Source: an uncultured Ruminococcus sp. (GTDB lineage: Bacteria; Bacillota; Clostridia; Oscillospirales; CAG-272). From it: 13,271 nucleotides of DNA. The stretch covers positions 1-13,271 of the forward strand of contig CACZSA010000115.1 in the NCBI GenBank assembly GCA_902783705.1. The letters run 5' to 3'. A program made the translations under genes and the position numbers. Of the stretch, positions 6,296 to 12,846 are shown piece after piece; the stretch's first letter is position 1, and each line of letters starts with the position of its first letter. The notes beneath the pieces are model-generated. The model saw only the letters and a list, made by a program, of their open reading frames with translations. It did no database searches and had not been told where the DNA came from.

Positions 6296-7513
6296 ATGAC
6301 AGCCAACGATACTGCGCGGATCCGCGAGATCTGCGCCATCGCCCGCGAGAGGATCGACAAAGTGCACATCGGCCTCTTCAAGGGCACGGACAAGCCGCTC
6401 TTCCTGATCTCCGAAACCTATCCCGGGATCTGGATGGAGCACGTCTACGATTCGGTGTTCCTCGCCTCCCGCCGCCCGGAATACCTGTACCTCGCCGAGA
6501 ACACCGTGAATCTCTTCATGGACCGGCAGACGGAGGACGGTCAGCTCCCGTTCGCCGTCATGCGGAGCGGATCGACGCGGTACGCCCACATTCAGGAGTG
6601 CGTGTCGTTCTATACGCTCTGTCTCGAGGTCTGGCGGATGAACCATGATCCCGCGTTCCTCGCGAAGGCCTACGAATCCGGGAAGCGCTGGGACGCCTGG
6701 CTCCGGGCACACCGGATGACGACGGGCAGGGGACTCGTCGAGATGTTCTTCGGCTACGACACGGGCCACGACAACAGCGGACGGCTCGAGGGGATGGCCT
6801 GCCCCGGGAATTACATCCGGGACGGCGTCGAGCAGAACGCGGCGACCCTGCCCCCGGACGACGGGATCACCCCGATCCTCGCCGTCGACATGAACGCGAA
6901 CTTCTACGGCAACGAAAAGGCGCTTGCGGAAATGGTGCGTCAGCTCGGGCGGGGGGACGAGGCCGCGGCGTGGGAGCGCTCCGCCGAAGAGATCCGGGAA
7001 AACCTCTTCGCGCACTGCTATGACGAGAGGGACGCTTTCTTCTACGACGCCGACCGGCATGGAGCACTGCGGAGATACAAGTCCAGCACGATCTTCCACC
7101 TCTTCATGGAGCGGGTGCTCGAGCCGGGGCGGGACGCGGAGCTGATCGGGCGGATCTACCGGGAGCACCTCAAAAACCCGGAGGAGTTCTGGACGCCCTA
7201 TCCCTTCCCGTCGATGGCGGTGAACGATCCGTCCTGCGCGCGCCACGTCGACCGCAACTGCTGGGGGTACTACACGATGGGCCTCATCACCCTCCGGTGC
7301 ACGCGGTGGATGGACGCCTACGGATGGAGCGGCGATTTCGACCATATCTGCGAAAAATGGCTCGAGGCGTGGACAAGATGCTTCGATCGGGTCCCCCTCG
7401 GACAGGAGATCGACCCGATGAGCGGGGAACCGACGCCCTGCTCGCCGTGGTATTCGAGCGGGATGCTCAGCTATCTCTATGCCGCGGACCGGCTCGGCGT
7501 CGAGCGGTTCTGA
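6296..7513 (+). CDS. GH63/GH37-like (alpha/alpha)6-barrel glycosidase (mannosylglycerate-hydrolase-like)
   Basis: Predicted inverting glycoside hydrolase of the six-hairpin (alpha/alpha)6 type. The two signature regions of the GH63/GH37 group are visible: GYDTGHDNSGR at 153-163, where D159 is the probable general acid, and GQEIDPMSGEPTPCSPWYSSG at 369-389, where E371 is the probable base. The fold is also suggested by repeated helix pairs with LYLAENTVNLF at 64-74 and NCWGYYTMGLI at 321-331. At 405 residues it is a compact catalytic domain without accessory domains or a signal peptide, closest in size to mannosylglycerate-hydrolase-like and trehalase-like proteins; the substrate cannot be read from sequence. 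AAAGGA (6284-6289) lies six bases before the ATG. It is 30 bases downstream of the amidase gene and ends the operon at the terminator at 7523-7558. Confidence 0.75.
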   Translation: MTANDTARIREICAIARERIDKVHIGLFKGTDKPLFLISETYPGIWMEHVYDSVFLASRRPEYLYLAENTVNLFMDRQTEDGQLPFAVMRSGSTRYAHIQECVSFYTLCLEVWRMNHDPAFLAKAYESGKRWDAWLRAHRMTTGRGLVEMFFGYDTGHDNSGRLEGMACPGNYIRDGVEQNAATLPPDDGITPILAVDMNANFYGNEKALAEMVRQLGRGDEAAAWERSAEEIRENLFAHCYDERDAFFYDADRHGALRRYKSSTIFHLFMERVLEPGRDAELIGRIYREHLKNPEEFWTPYPFPSMAVNDPSCARHVDRNCWGYYTMGLITLRCTRWMDAYGWSGDFDHICEKWLEAWTRCFDRVPLGQEIDPMSGEPTPCSPWYSSGMLSYLYAADRLGVERF

Positions 7514-7522
7514 CGGGATGAC

Positions 7523-7558
7523 AAAAGGCGCGTATCCGTGCATGCATACGCGCCTTTT
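7523..7558. terminator. Strong bidirectional intrinsic terminator between convergent glycosidase genes
   Basis: AAAAGGCGCGTAT (7523-7535) pairs perfectly with ATACGCGCCTTTT (7546-7558) over 13 bp, with a ten-base loop. The A-run and T-run flanks let it act in both directions, serving the plus-strand gene ending at 7513 and the minus-strand GH16 gene ending at 7572. Confidence 0.92.
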
Positions 7559-7571
7559 CCTTTTGCTCTTA

Positions 7572-8282
7572 TTATTCTTCTTCGGCCCATGCGCGGACCC
7601 AGTCGACCCGGCAGTAGTCGGGCAGCTCCTCCGGGACGATCGGCGCGGCCCACGATCCGAACTCCGTCGTCACCTTCATGTAGCCGGGGAATGCGCAGAT
7701 GCCCGGCTCCGACGTGCGCCACGTCTCTTTGCCGTCCACGTAGAAGACATATTCGTCCTTCGTCCACTGGAGGGCGTAGGTGTGCCAGCCCTCGTAGAGC
7801 TCCGGGACCTTCGGGATGACGTGCGAGACCGCCTTGTGATCGTCCCCGTAGCCGTCCCAGTGGATCGCGTGATTGACGCCGCGCCGGGGGCATTCGCCGC
7901 TCTCGATGATGTCGATCTCCGCGCCGGACACCGCCGAGCCGTCCACCTTGCCGACGTTTCCGCACATCATCCAGAACGCGCCCCAGAAGCCCGTCGTCTT
8001 CGGGAACATCATCCGGCATTCAAAGTATCCGTAGGCCTGCTCCCACACGCGGAAGGTACGGATGCCGCCCGAGACCGGGGTGCCGTCCTCCCGGATGCGC
8101 GCGCGGAGCCACAGATTGCCGTCGTGGACCGAGACCTCCGAGTTTGCCCAGCGTCCGCCGACGTCCTGTCTGCGCTGCTCCGGGCAGATGCGCCACTTGG
8201 TCAGATCGAGGGAATCCCCTTCGAATTCGTCGTCGAATGAAAGGGGGTATCTGTGCCCGCCGAGCGTCATGGTGTTTTCCAC
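7572..8282 (-). CDS. GH16-family glycoside hydrolase (endo-beta-glucanase/galactanase-like)
   Basis: Retaining endo-glycosidase of family GH16, which includes beta-1,3(4)-glucanases (laminarinases, lichenases) and galactan-active enzymes. The 236-residue protein carries the catalytic signature GAEIDIIES at 120-128: E122 nucleophile, D124 helper and E127 acid/base. LSFDDEFEGDSLDLTKW (14-30) is the usual N-terminal strand and start of the jelly-roll, YGYFECRM (84-91) a second family marker, and ALQWTKDEYVFYVDG lies C-terminal to the active site. The start is GTG at 8282: AGGAGG on the minus strand (8289-8294) is six bases away, whereas the internal ATG at 8270 is too far from it. No signal peptide is present, which is odd because most GH16 enzymes are secreted. 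It is transcribed alone from the promoter at 8318-8346 and ends at the shared terminator. The subfamily substrate cannot be decided. Confidence 0.92.
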   Translation of the reverse strand: MENTMTLGGHRYPLSFDDEFEGDSLDLTKWRICPEQRRQDVGGRWANSEVSVHDGNLWLRARIREDGTPVSGGIRTFRVWEQAYGYFECRMMFPKTTGFWGAFWMMCGNVGKVDGSAVSGAEIDIIESGECPRRGVNHAIHWDGYGDDHKAVSHVIPKVPELYEGWHTYALQWTKDEYVFYVDGKETWRTSEPGICAFPGYMKVTTEFGSWAAPIVPEELPDYCRVDWVRAWAEEE

Positions 8283-8288
8283 GGTGCG

Positions 8289-8294
8289 CCTCCT
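8289..8294 (-). promoter_or_regulatory. Ribosome binding site that fixes the GTG start of the GH16 gene
   Basis: AGGAGG on the minus strand, six bases before the GTG at 8282-8280. From the ATG at 8270 the spacing would be 18 bases, so the GTG is preferred. Confidence 0.8.
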
Positions 8295-8317
8295 GATGCT
8301 GTGTTTTTTCCGTCTGC

Positions 8318-8346
8318 ATTATAGCATGCGGCGCGGAAAAATGCAA
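8318..8346 (-). promoter_or_regulatory. Sigma-A-type promoter for the GH16 gene
   Basis: On the minus strand TTGCAT (8346-8341), a 17-base spacer and a perfect TATAAT (8323-8318). Transcription would begin near 8311, giving a leader of about 29 bases. It lies back to back with the plus-strand promoter at 8375-8403. Confidence 0.85.
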
Positions 8347-8365
8347 GAGAATCGAAGATTTTGCC

Positions 8366-8379
8366 AAAAAACGCTTGCA
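8366..8379 (+). promoter_or_regulatory. Weak cre-like sequence overlapping a -35 box
   Basis: These 14 bases match the Firmicute catabolite-response consensus TGNAANCGNTNNCA except for the two leading bases (AA for TG), and overlap the -35 box at 8375-8380. The mismatched positions are normally well conserved, so this is a suggestion only. If real, CcpA would repress the downstream hydrolase gene when good sugars are present. Confidence 0.2.
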
Positions 8380-8403
8380 TTCCGGTCCGGTTTTGGGTAA
8401 AAT
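8375..8403 (+). promoter_or_regulatory. Sigma-A-type promoter for the DUF4091/GH123-like gene
   Basis: TTGCAT (8375-8380), a 17-base spacer and TAAAAT (8398-8403). The start of transcription would be near 8410, about 34 bases before the ATG. The -35 box is the mirror image of the one in the opposing GH16 promoter. Confidence 0.8.
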
Positions 8404-8443
8404 AACCTTAAAGAATCCATTTTCTATCCTTTCGGAGGCCGCT

Positions 8444-9985
8444 ATGCAGTACATCGTCGTATCATCCGCCGAATTCACCTACCCGGATCTCTTTGACTAT
8501 CCGTCCGCCTCGTCCGCCGTGGACGCCTTCTCGGCGCGGGGGACCTATGCCACGTGGCAGGTCCTTCTGCGCGGACTCGACAGCCCGGAGGCCGACGTGC
8601 GCTTCGAGGACCTGCCGGAGGGCGTGACCCCGGAGATCTACACCCTCGTCCCCGTGCAGGTCGAGCGCAACCACGGCATCCCGGACGACGGACGAAAGCC
8701 CCACTGGCCCGAACGCGTCGCGCCGTACTGGCTCTACGACTGCTTCCGCCCGTTCGACGGCACCCTCGAGGTGACAGAGGGGCAGGGAGGGCTCTACTTC
8801 GCTCTGAAATGCGAGCGCGGCATGACGCCCGGCGTGTATCATCCGACCCTCACCGTGAACGGTACGCCGATCCCCGTGACGCTTGAGGTCTACGCGGCGA
8901 CTTTGCCGGAGGAGACCCTCAAGATCATCGTCGGGTACAGCCGCGCGCCGCTGGAAAAGTTCCATGGTCTCACCCCCGGTACGCCCGAATACGACGCGCT
9001 CGACCGGAAATACCTCGCCGCGCTCCGCAGGCTGCACCAGAACATGATGTACGTCGGCGGCGTGGGAGCCGAGGAGGTCGAACCCAACCGCTGGAAATTC
9101 GATTTCTCGGGTCTCATCCACATGATCGAGACCTACGAGGCGGCGGGGATGAAGTACTTCAATCTTCCCTCGGTCGGCTGGCGCAAGAGCTGGAGCGCGC
9201 CGACAATCCTCTTGCGCGGGAGCATCCCGTCGATGAGCTACGAGGGCTACTGCTACCTGACGCAGTATCTGCCCGCCCTCCGCGACGTCCTCGTCGAGCA
9301 CGGATGGCTCGAGCGGTGCGTCATGGGCGTTGCCGACGAGCCGAACGACGCGAACTGCACGGAATTCCGCGCGCTCTGCGGACTGATCCACAAGATCGTG
9401 CCGGAGATCCGCCTCTGCGACGCCATGTCCTACGGCAATCTTCACGGCGCGCTCGACGTCTGGGTCCCGCTCAACGCCGAATATGACCGCCACCGCGCCG
9501 AGATCGAGACCTTCCGTCAGAACGGCGCCGAGATCTGGCACTACGTCTGCTGCGGACCGCGCGAATACGGGTACATCAACCGCTTCATGGACTATCCGCT
9601 TCTCTCGACCCGGTATCTGCACTGGGGCAATTACAAGTACGACCTGACCGGATTCCTGCACTGGGCGGCGAACTGCTACCAGCCGGGGCAGGATCCCTTC
9701 ACGCTCAACTGCCCGGAGCACCACAACACCGACGCCGTCTGCTTCCTCCCCGCGGGCGACACGCACATCCTCTATCCGGGGAAGGGCGAGCCATGGATCT
9801 CCGCGCGTCTTGAGGCCGAGAGGGAGAGCGCCGAGGAATACGAGATGCTCAAAAAGCTCGCCGAGACGAACAAGCCCCTCGCGGACGAGATCTGCGAGAG
9901 CGTCTTCCGCTCGTTCCGGGACGTGGAATACGACGTCGCGAAATTCACCGCCGCGAAGAGACGGCTCCTCGCCGCGCTGTCGTAA
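8444..9985 (+). CDS. DUF4091/GH123-like glycoside hydrolase
   Basis: Predicted intracellular glycosidase with the DUF4091 (GH123-like) catalytic domain; GH123 enzymes are beta-N-acetylgalactosaminidases acting through a neighbouring Asp-Glu pair, with the substrate's acetamido group as nucleophile. The 513-residue protein has a beta-sandwich N-terminal part (about 1-155, with GMTPGVYHPTLTVNG at 126-140) and a TIM-barrel part. The Asp-Glu pair is D298-E299 in GVADEPND. Later DUF4091 hallmarks are HYVCCGPREYGYINRFMDYP and LHWGNYKYDLTGFLHW. The ATG at 8444 is chosen because GGAGG (8434-8438) is five bases upstream and it follows the promoter at 8375-8403; a longer frame from 8375 would begin inside that promoter. 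No signal peptide is visible. It is a single-gene unit ending at the terminator at 10000-10036. Activity on GalNAc is inferred, since many DUF4091 proteins are uncharacterised. Confidence 0.82.
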   Translation: MQYIVVSSAEFTYPDLFDYPSASSAVDAFSARGTYATWQVLLRGLDSPEADVRFEDLPEGVTPEIYTLVPVQVERNHGIPDDGRKPHWPERVAPYWLYDCFRPFDGTLEVTEGQGGLYFALKCERGMTPGVYHPTLTVNGTPIPVTLEVYAATLPEETLKIIVGYSRAPLEKFHGLTPGTPEYDALDRKYLAALRRLHQNMMYVGGVGAEEVEPNRWKFDFSGLIHMIETYEAAGMKYFNLPSVGWRKSWSAPTILLRGSIPSMSYEGYCYLTQYLPALRDVLVEHGWLERCVMGVADEPNDANCTEFRALCGLIHKIVPEIRLCDAMSYGNLHGALDVWVPLNAEYDRHRAEIETFRQNGAEIWHYVCCGPREYGYINRFMDYPLLSTRYLHWGNYKYDLTGFLHWAANCYQPGQDPFTLNCPEHHNTDAVCFLPAGDTHILYPGKGEPWISARLEAERESAEEYEMLKKLAETNKPLADEICESVFRSFRDVEYDVAKFTAAKRRLLAALS

Positions 9986-9999
9986 AGCCGGATAAAACC

Positions 10000-10036
10000 A
10001 AAGAGCTGCCATCCATCGAGGGTGACAGCTCTTTTT
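10000..10036. terminator. Bidirectional intrinsic terminator
   Basis: AAAGAGCTG (10000-10008) pairs with CAGCTCTTT (10026-10034); after one mismatch the stem continues with CATCC and GGGTG (with one G-T pair) around a five-base loop. A T-run follows on the plus strand and an A-rich stretch precedes it, so it can serve both the plus-strand hydrolase gene and the minus-strand gene ending at 10040. Confidence 0.88.
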
Positions 10037-10039
10037 CGT

Positions 10040-10891
10040 TTACGGTTCCGCAGGCGTCTCCTCGAAGCCCTCGGGGAAGTCGAATTCCAGCATCGCACGG
10101 AAGAGGCGGAGGTTCTGCTCGTGGATCGCCTCGGCGCGGCGTCTTCCGGTCAGCGCGGAGAGCGTCGGGACGGTCCGCATCGCGAGGATCGCGTCGTCCG
10201 GGAAGATCTTCGCGGCGTCGTAGAAGCGGCAGAGCTTCGTGTCCGCAAACCGCACGCCGTAGTCGTCGACCGCCGCGGCGGCTATGTCCTCGGGGATCTC
10301 GCCGAAGATCTCGGAGAGCTTCATGAACCCGCCGGAGGAGGCGACCATGTCGTACTGCGCGGGCGAGAGGATGCAGATCGGCGCCTCCCCGCCCATCACC
10401 TGATAGGTGAACCGTTCGGCGGTCCGGGCGTTCGCGAGGCGGTCGACTGTCATGTCGATGTCGTTCTCCTCGCAGAATTTCTCGAAGTCGGCGAGCTGCG
10501 TGTCCGTGTAGTACACGACGTCGTTGAGCTGGACATAGGTCTTGCCGTCGCCGTTGAAGTCGTCCGCCATCCCCTCGAGGATCGAGCAGAGGGCGCGGTT
10601 CCCGGTTGGGGTGATGTAGCTCGGCCCGGCGTAGATGATCGTCGCGTCCGGATTGGAGCGGGAGGCGTACTGTCCGATCCCGATGATGATCACGAACGCG
10701 AAGAAGGCGGTGATGATGACCTTCCACTTGTGGTGATACCAGAAGTTTGCGAACCAGCTTCCGCGCGCCGCCTCGCCCTCGTGGATCGTGTCGATCTCCT
10801 CCGTGCCCGTCCCCTGCGCGCGCATCCGCCGTGCCGCGTTGGATTCGTATTCGTCCGCGTTCTGACCGTTGTGCTTGTCCCCGTCCGCCAT
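10040..10891 (-). CDS. Single-span membrane protein of unrecognised family
   Basis: I do not recognise a named function. The 283-residue protein has a polar, acidic N-terminal tail (1-45), an aromatic-rich stretch with WFANFWYHHKWK (46-57), one transmembrane helix at about 57-74 (VIITAFFAFVIIIGI) and an extracellular domain of about 205 residues. With positive charges just before the helix the N-terminus is predicted inside. The outer domain holds IIYAGPSY (85-92), DFNGDGKTY (111-119), which resembles a calcium-type DxNxDG loop, and further acidic segments. Its strand/helix pattern could be a solute-binding-protein-like fold; this is a guess. Similar NFWYHHKW-type hypothetical proteins occur in Clostridia as far as I recall. 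The ATG at 10891 is chosen because AAGGAG (10904-10899) is seven bases away and the promoter at 10925-10953 lies just outside. Adjacent genes do not reveal its role. Confidence 0.8.
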   Translation of the reverse strand: MADGDKHNGQNADEYESNAARRMRAQGTGTEEIDTIHEGEAARGSWFANFWYHHKWKVIITAFFAFVIIIGIGQYASRSNPDATIIYAGPSYITPTGNRALCSILEGMADDFNGDGKTYVQLNDVVYYTDTQLADFEKFCEENDIDMTVDRLANARTAERFTYQVMGGEAPICILSPAQYDMVASSGGFMKLSEIFGEIPEDIAAAAVDDYGVRFADTKLCRFYDAAKIFPDDAILAMRTVPTLSALTGRRRAEAIHEQNLRLFRAMLEFDFPEGFEETPAEP

Positions 10892-10898
10892 CGTTCTG

Positions 10899-10904
10899 CT
10901 CCTT
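10899..10904 (-). promoter_or_regulatory. Ribosome binding site fixing the membrane-protein start
   Basis: AAGGAG on the minus strand, seven bases before the ATG at 10891. An in-frame longer reading to 10948 would run back through the -10 box at 10925-10930, so it is rejected. Confidence 0.8.
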
Positions 10905-10924
10905 CGATCCGTATTGCTGGAATC

Positions 10925-10953
10925 AGTATAGCAGACGGATGCGAACAATGCAA
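10925..10953 (-). promoter_or_regulatory. Sigma-A-type promoter for the membrane-protein gene
   Basis: On the minus strand TTGCAT (10953-10948), a 17-base spacer and TATACT (10930-10925). The leader would be about 27 bases. The -35 heptamer CTTGCAT is the same as in the two promoters at 8318-8403. Confidence 0.82.
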
Positions 10954-11043
10954 GGCTTCTTTGTAACGTTTTTCTCCCCCGGTCCGGAGGAGGATGGGGC
11001 CGCGCCTACTTGTTGAATTCCGTCACGAATCACAGGGCCCTGC

Positions 11044-11072
11044 TTGACTTTGCCGCGATAATGGAGTATAAT
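11044..11072 (+). promoter_or_regulatory. Near-consensus sigma-A promoter for the ribulokinase gene
   Basis: TTGACT (11044-11049), a 17-base spacer and a perfect TATAAT (11067-11072). Transcription would start near 11079, about 34 bases before the ATG at 11113. No AraR-type operator was recognised around it. Confidence 0.88.
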
Positions 11073-11112
11073 ATAAAATGAATCATCAGGCGAATCGGCA
11101 GGGGAGGGTGTC

Positions 11113-12804
11113 ATGGAAAAGTACACGGTCGGCATCGATTTCGGGACCCTCTCGGGCCGCGCGCTCCTCGTGCGTGTCTCGGACGGCGCGGAGATCGCCT
11201 CCGCCTCCCTCGATTATCCCCACGGTGTGATGGACACGGTCCTGACGACGCCCGACGGGGAGCTCCGCCTGCTGCCGAACTGGGCCCTCGCGCACCCCAT
11301 GGACTGGCTCGAGGTCCTCGGCACGGTCGTGCGCCGCCTGCTCGCGGAGAGCGGGATCGTGCCCGCCCAGGTGATCGGCATCGGGATCGACTCGACGACC
11401 TGCACCCTCCTCCCGACGGACGAACGCGGCGAGCCTTTGTGCGTCGATCCGCGCCATGCCGGGGATCCGCACGCCTACGCCAAGCTCTGGAAGCATCACG
11501 CCGCGCAGAAATACGCCACGAAGCTCAACGAGATCGCCGCCCGGCGCGGGGAGAGCTGGCTTGCGAACTACGGCGGCGCGATCCAGAGCGAATGGGCGGT
11601 CCCGAAGCTCATGGAGATCCTCGACGAAGCGCCCGGGATCGCCGAAGAAGCCGCGCATTTCTGCGACGCCGCGGACTGGCTCGTCTGGCGGCTCACGGGA
11701 CGGCTCACGCAGAACACCTGCATCCACGGCTACAAGTGCATTGCCCCCGACGGCGTCCACGGACCGACCGACGATTTCCTCGCCGCCCTCGATCCGCGCC
11801 TCCCGGCCCTGATCCGGGACAAGATGAGCGCACCGGTCCTCCCCGTCGGCTCCCGCGCGGGCGTGATCTCGGAGGAAGGCGCCGCGCTCTGTGGACTTCT
11901 CCCCGGAACCGCCGTCGCGACCGGACACGCAGACGCCCATGTCGCGCCGCCGTCCGCCGGAGTGCCGCGCGCAGGACACATGTTCGCGATGATCGGCACC
12001 TCGACCTGCATGCTCCTCCCCGGCGCGGAATTCGTTCCGGTCCCGGGCGTGTGCGGGATCGTGAAGGACGGGATCGTCCCGGGCCTCTGGGGCTACGAGG
12101 CGGGTCTCGGCTGTGTGGGCGACGCGTTCGCGTGGTTTGCCGAAAACTGCGCGCCCGAGGACGTGAAGCGGGAAGCCGGGGAGCGCGGGATCTCCGTCAT
12201 CGCGCGTCTCTCGGAGAAGATGGACGCGCTCCTGCCCGGCGAATCGGGACTTATCGCCCTGAACTGGTGGAACGGGAACCGCTCGCCGCTCGGGGACACG
12301 GATCTCTCCGGGCTCTTCGTCGGGCTCAACCTCGCGACGCGGCCCGAGGAGATGTTCCGCTCTCTCGTCGAGGCCACGGCGTTCGGCACCCGCGCGATCA
12401 TTGAGAACTATCGCGAGCACGGTGTCCCGGTCAGCGCGTTCACCGCGTCGGGCGGCATCGCGCAGAAGAATCCCGCGCTCATGCAGATCTACGCGGACGT
12501 GCTCGGCATGGAAATCGCCGTCGGCGCGTCGAAGGAAGGCCCCGCGAAGGGGTCGGCGATCTACGCGGCATCCGCTGCCGGACCGGAGCGCGGCGGGTAC
12601 CGGGATATCTTCGAGGCCGCGGCGGCGATGGGATCGGTGTCCGGCAAGGTCTACCGCCCGAATCCCGCGCACCGGAGCATTTACGACGCGCTCTACCGCG
12701 AATACCTCGCCCTGACGGACTATTTCGGACGGGGCGGCTCGGACGTCATGAAAAGGCTCCTCGCCCTCCGCACCGCCGCCCGGGCTGGAAAACCGCGGGC
12801 CTGA
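11113..12804 (+). CDS. araB: Ribulokinase (FGGY-family, AraB-type)
   Basis: Phosphorylates L-ribulose with ATP to L-ribulose 5-phosphate in L-arabinose breakdown, in the cytoplasm. The 563 residues match the usual AraB length. Markers are the N-terminal phosphate-binding loop GIDFGTLSGRALLV (7-20), WALAHPMDWLE (57-67), DSTTCTLLPTDERGEPLC (93-110), AYAKLWKHHAAQ (121-132), the catalytic-base segment GHADAHVAPPSAG (271-283) with D274, IGTSTCM (294-300), ALNWWNGNRSPLGDTDLSG (382-400), and the ATP-site SGGIAQKNP (446-454). The WKHH and WWNGNRS blocks favour ribulokinase over xylulokinase or glycerol kinase. GGAGG (11103-11107) is five bases before the ATG. It has its own promoter and no terminator before the next gene 42 bases downstream. 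Arabinose isomerase and ribulose-phosphate epimerase are not in the window. It fits functionally with the GH127 gene at 3763. Confidence 0.92.
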   Translation: MEKYTVGIDFGTLSGRALLVRVSDGAEIASASLDYPHGVMDTVLTTPDGELRLLPNWALAHPMDWLEVLGTVVRRLLAESGIVPAQVIGIGIDSTTCTLLPTDERGEPLCVDPRHAGDPHAYAKLWKHHAAQKYATKLNEIAARRGESWLANYGGAIQSEWAVPKLMEILDEAPGIAEEAAHFCDAADWLVWRLTGRLTQNTCIHGYKCIAPDGVHGPTDDFLAALDPRLPALIRDKMSAPVLPVGSRAGVISEEGAALCGLLPGTAVATGHADAHVAPPSAGVPRAGHMFAMIGTSTCMLLPGAEFVPVPGVCGIVKDGIVPGLWGYEAGLGCVGDAFAWFAENCAPEDVKREAGERGISVIARLSEKMDALLPGESGLIALNWWNGNRSPLGDTDLSGLFVGLNLATRPEEMFRSLVEATAFGTRAIIENYREHGVPVSAFTASGGIAQKNPALMQIYADVLGMEIAVGASKEGPAKGSAIYAASAAGPERGGYRDIFEAAAAMGSVSGKVYRPNPAHRSIYDALYREYLALTDYFGRGGSDVMKRLLALRTAARAGKPRA

Positions 12805-12846
12805 ATCCAAACGCATTCATAAATCTACATAAAGGAAATCCGCATC

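Noticed and set aside
5468..7543. 691-codon open frame on the minus strand
   Set aside because: Antisense to the amidase and GH63-like genes; no recognisable motif or ribosome site, and composition of a shadow frame.
8462..10012. 516-codon minus-strand frame opposite the DUF4091 gene
   Set aside because: Shadow of a well supported gene; it runs into the terminator region at 10000-10036.
11086..12816. 576-codon minus-strand frame opposite ribulokinase
   Set aside because: Shadow of araB, and it would begin and end in intergenic DNA without any expression signal.
12805..12846. T-box riboswitch before trpS
   Set aside because: The gap is only 42 bases, too short for a T-box leader, and no antiterminator hairpin is present.
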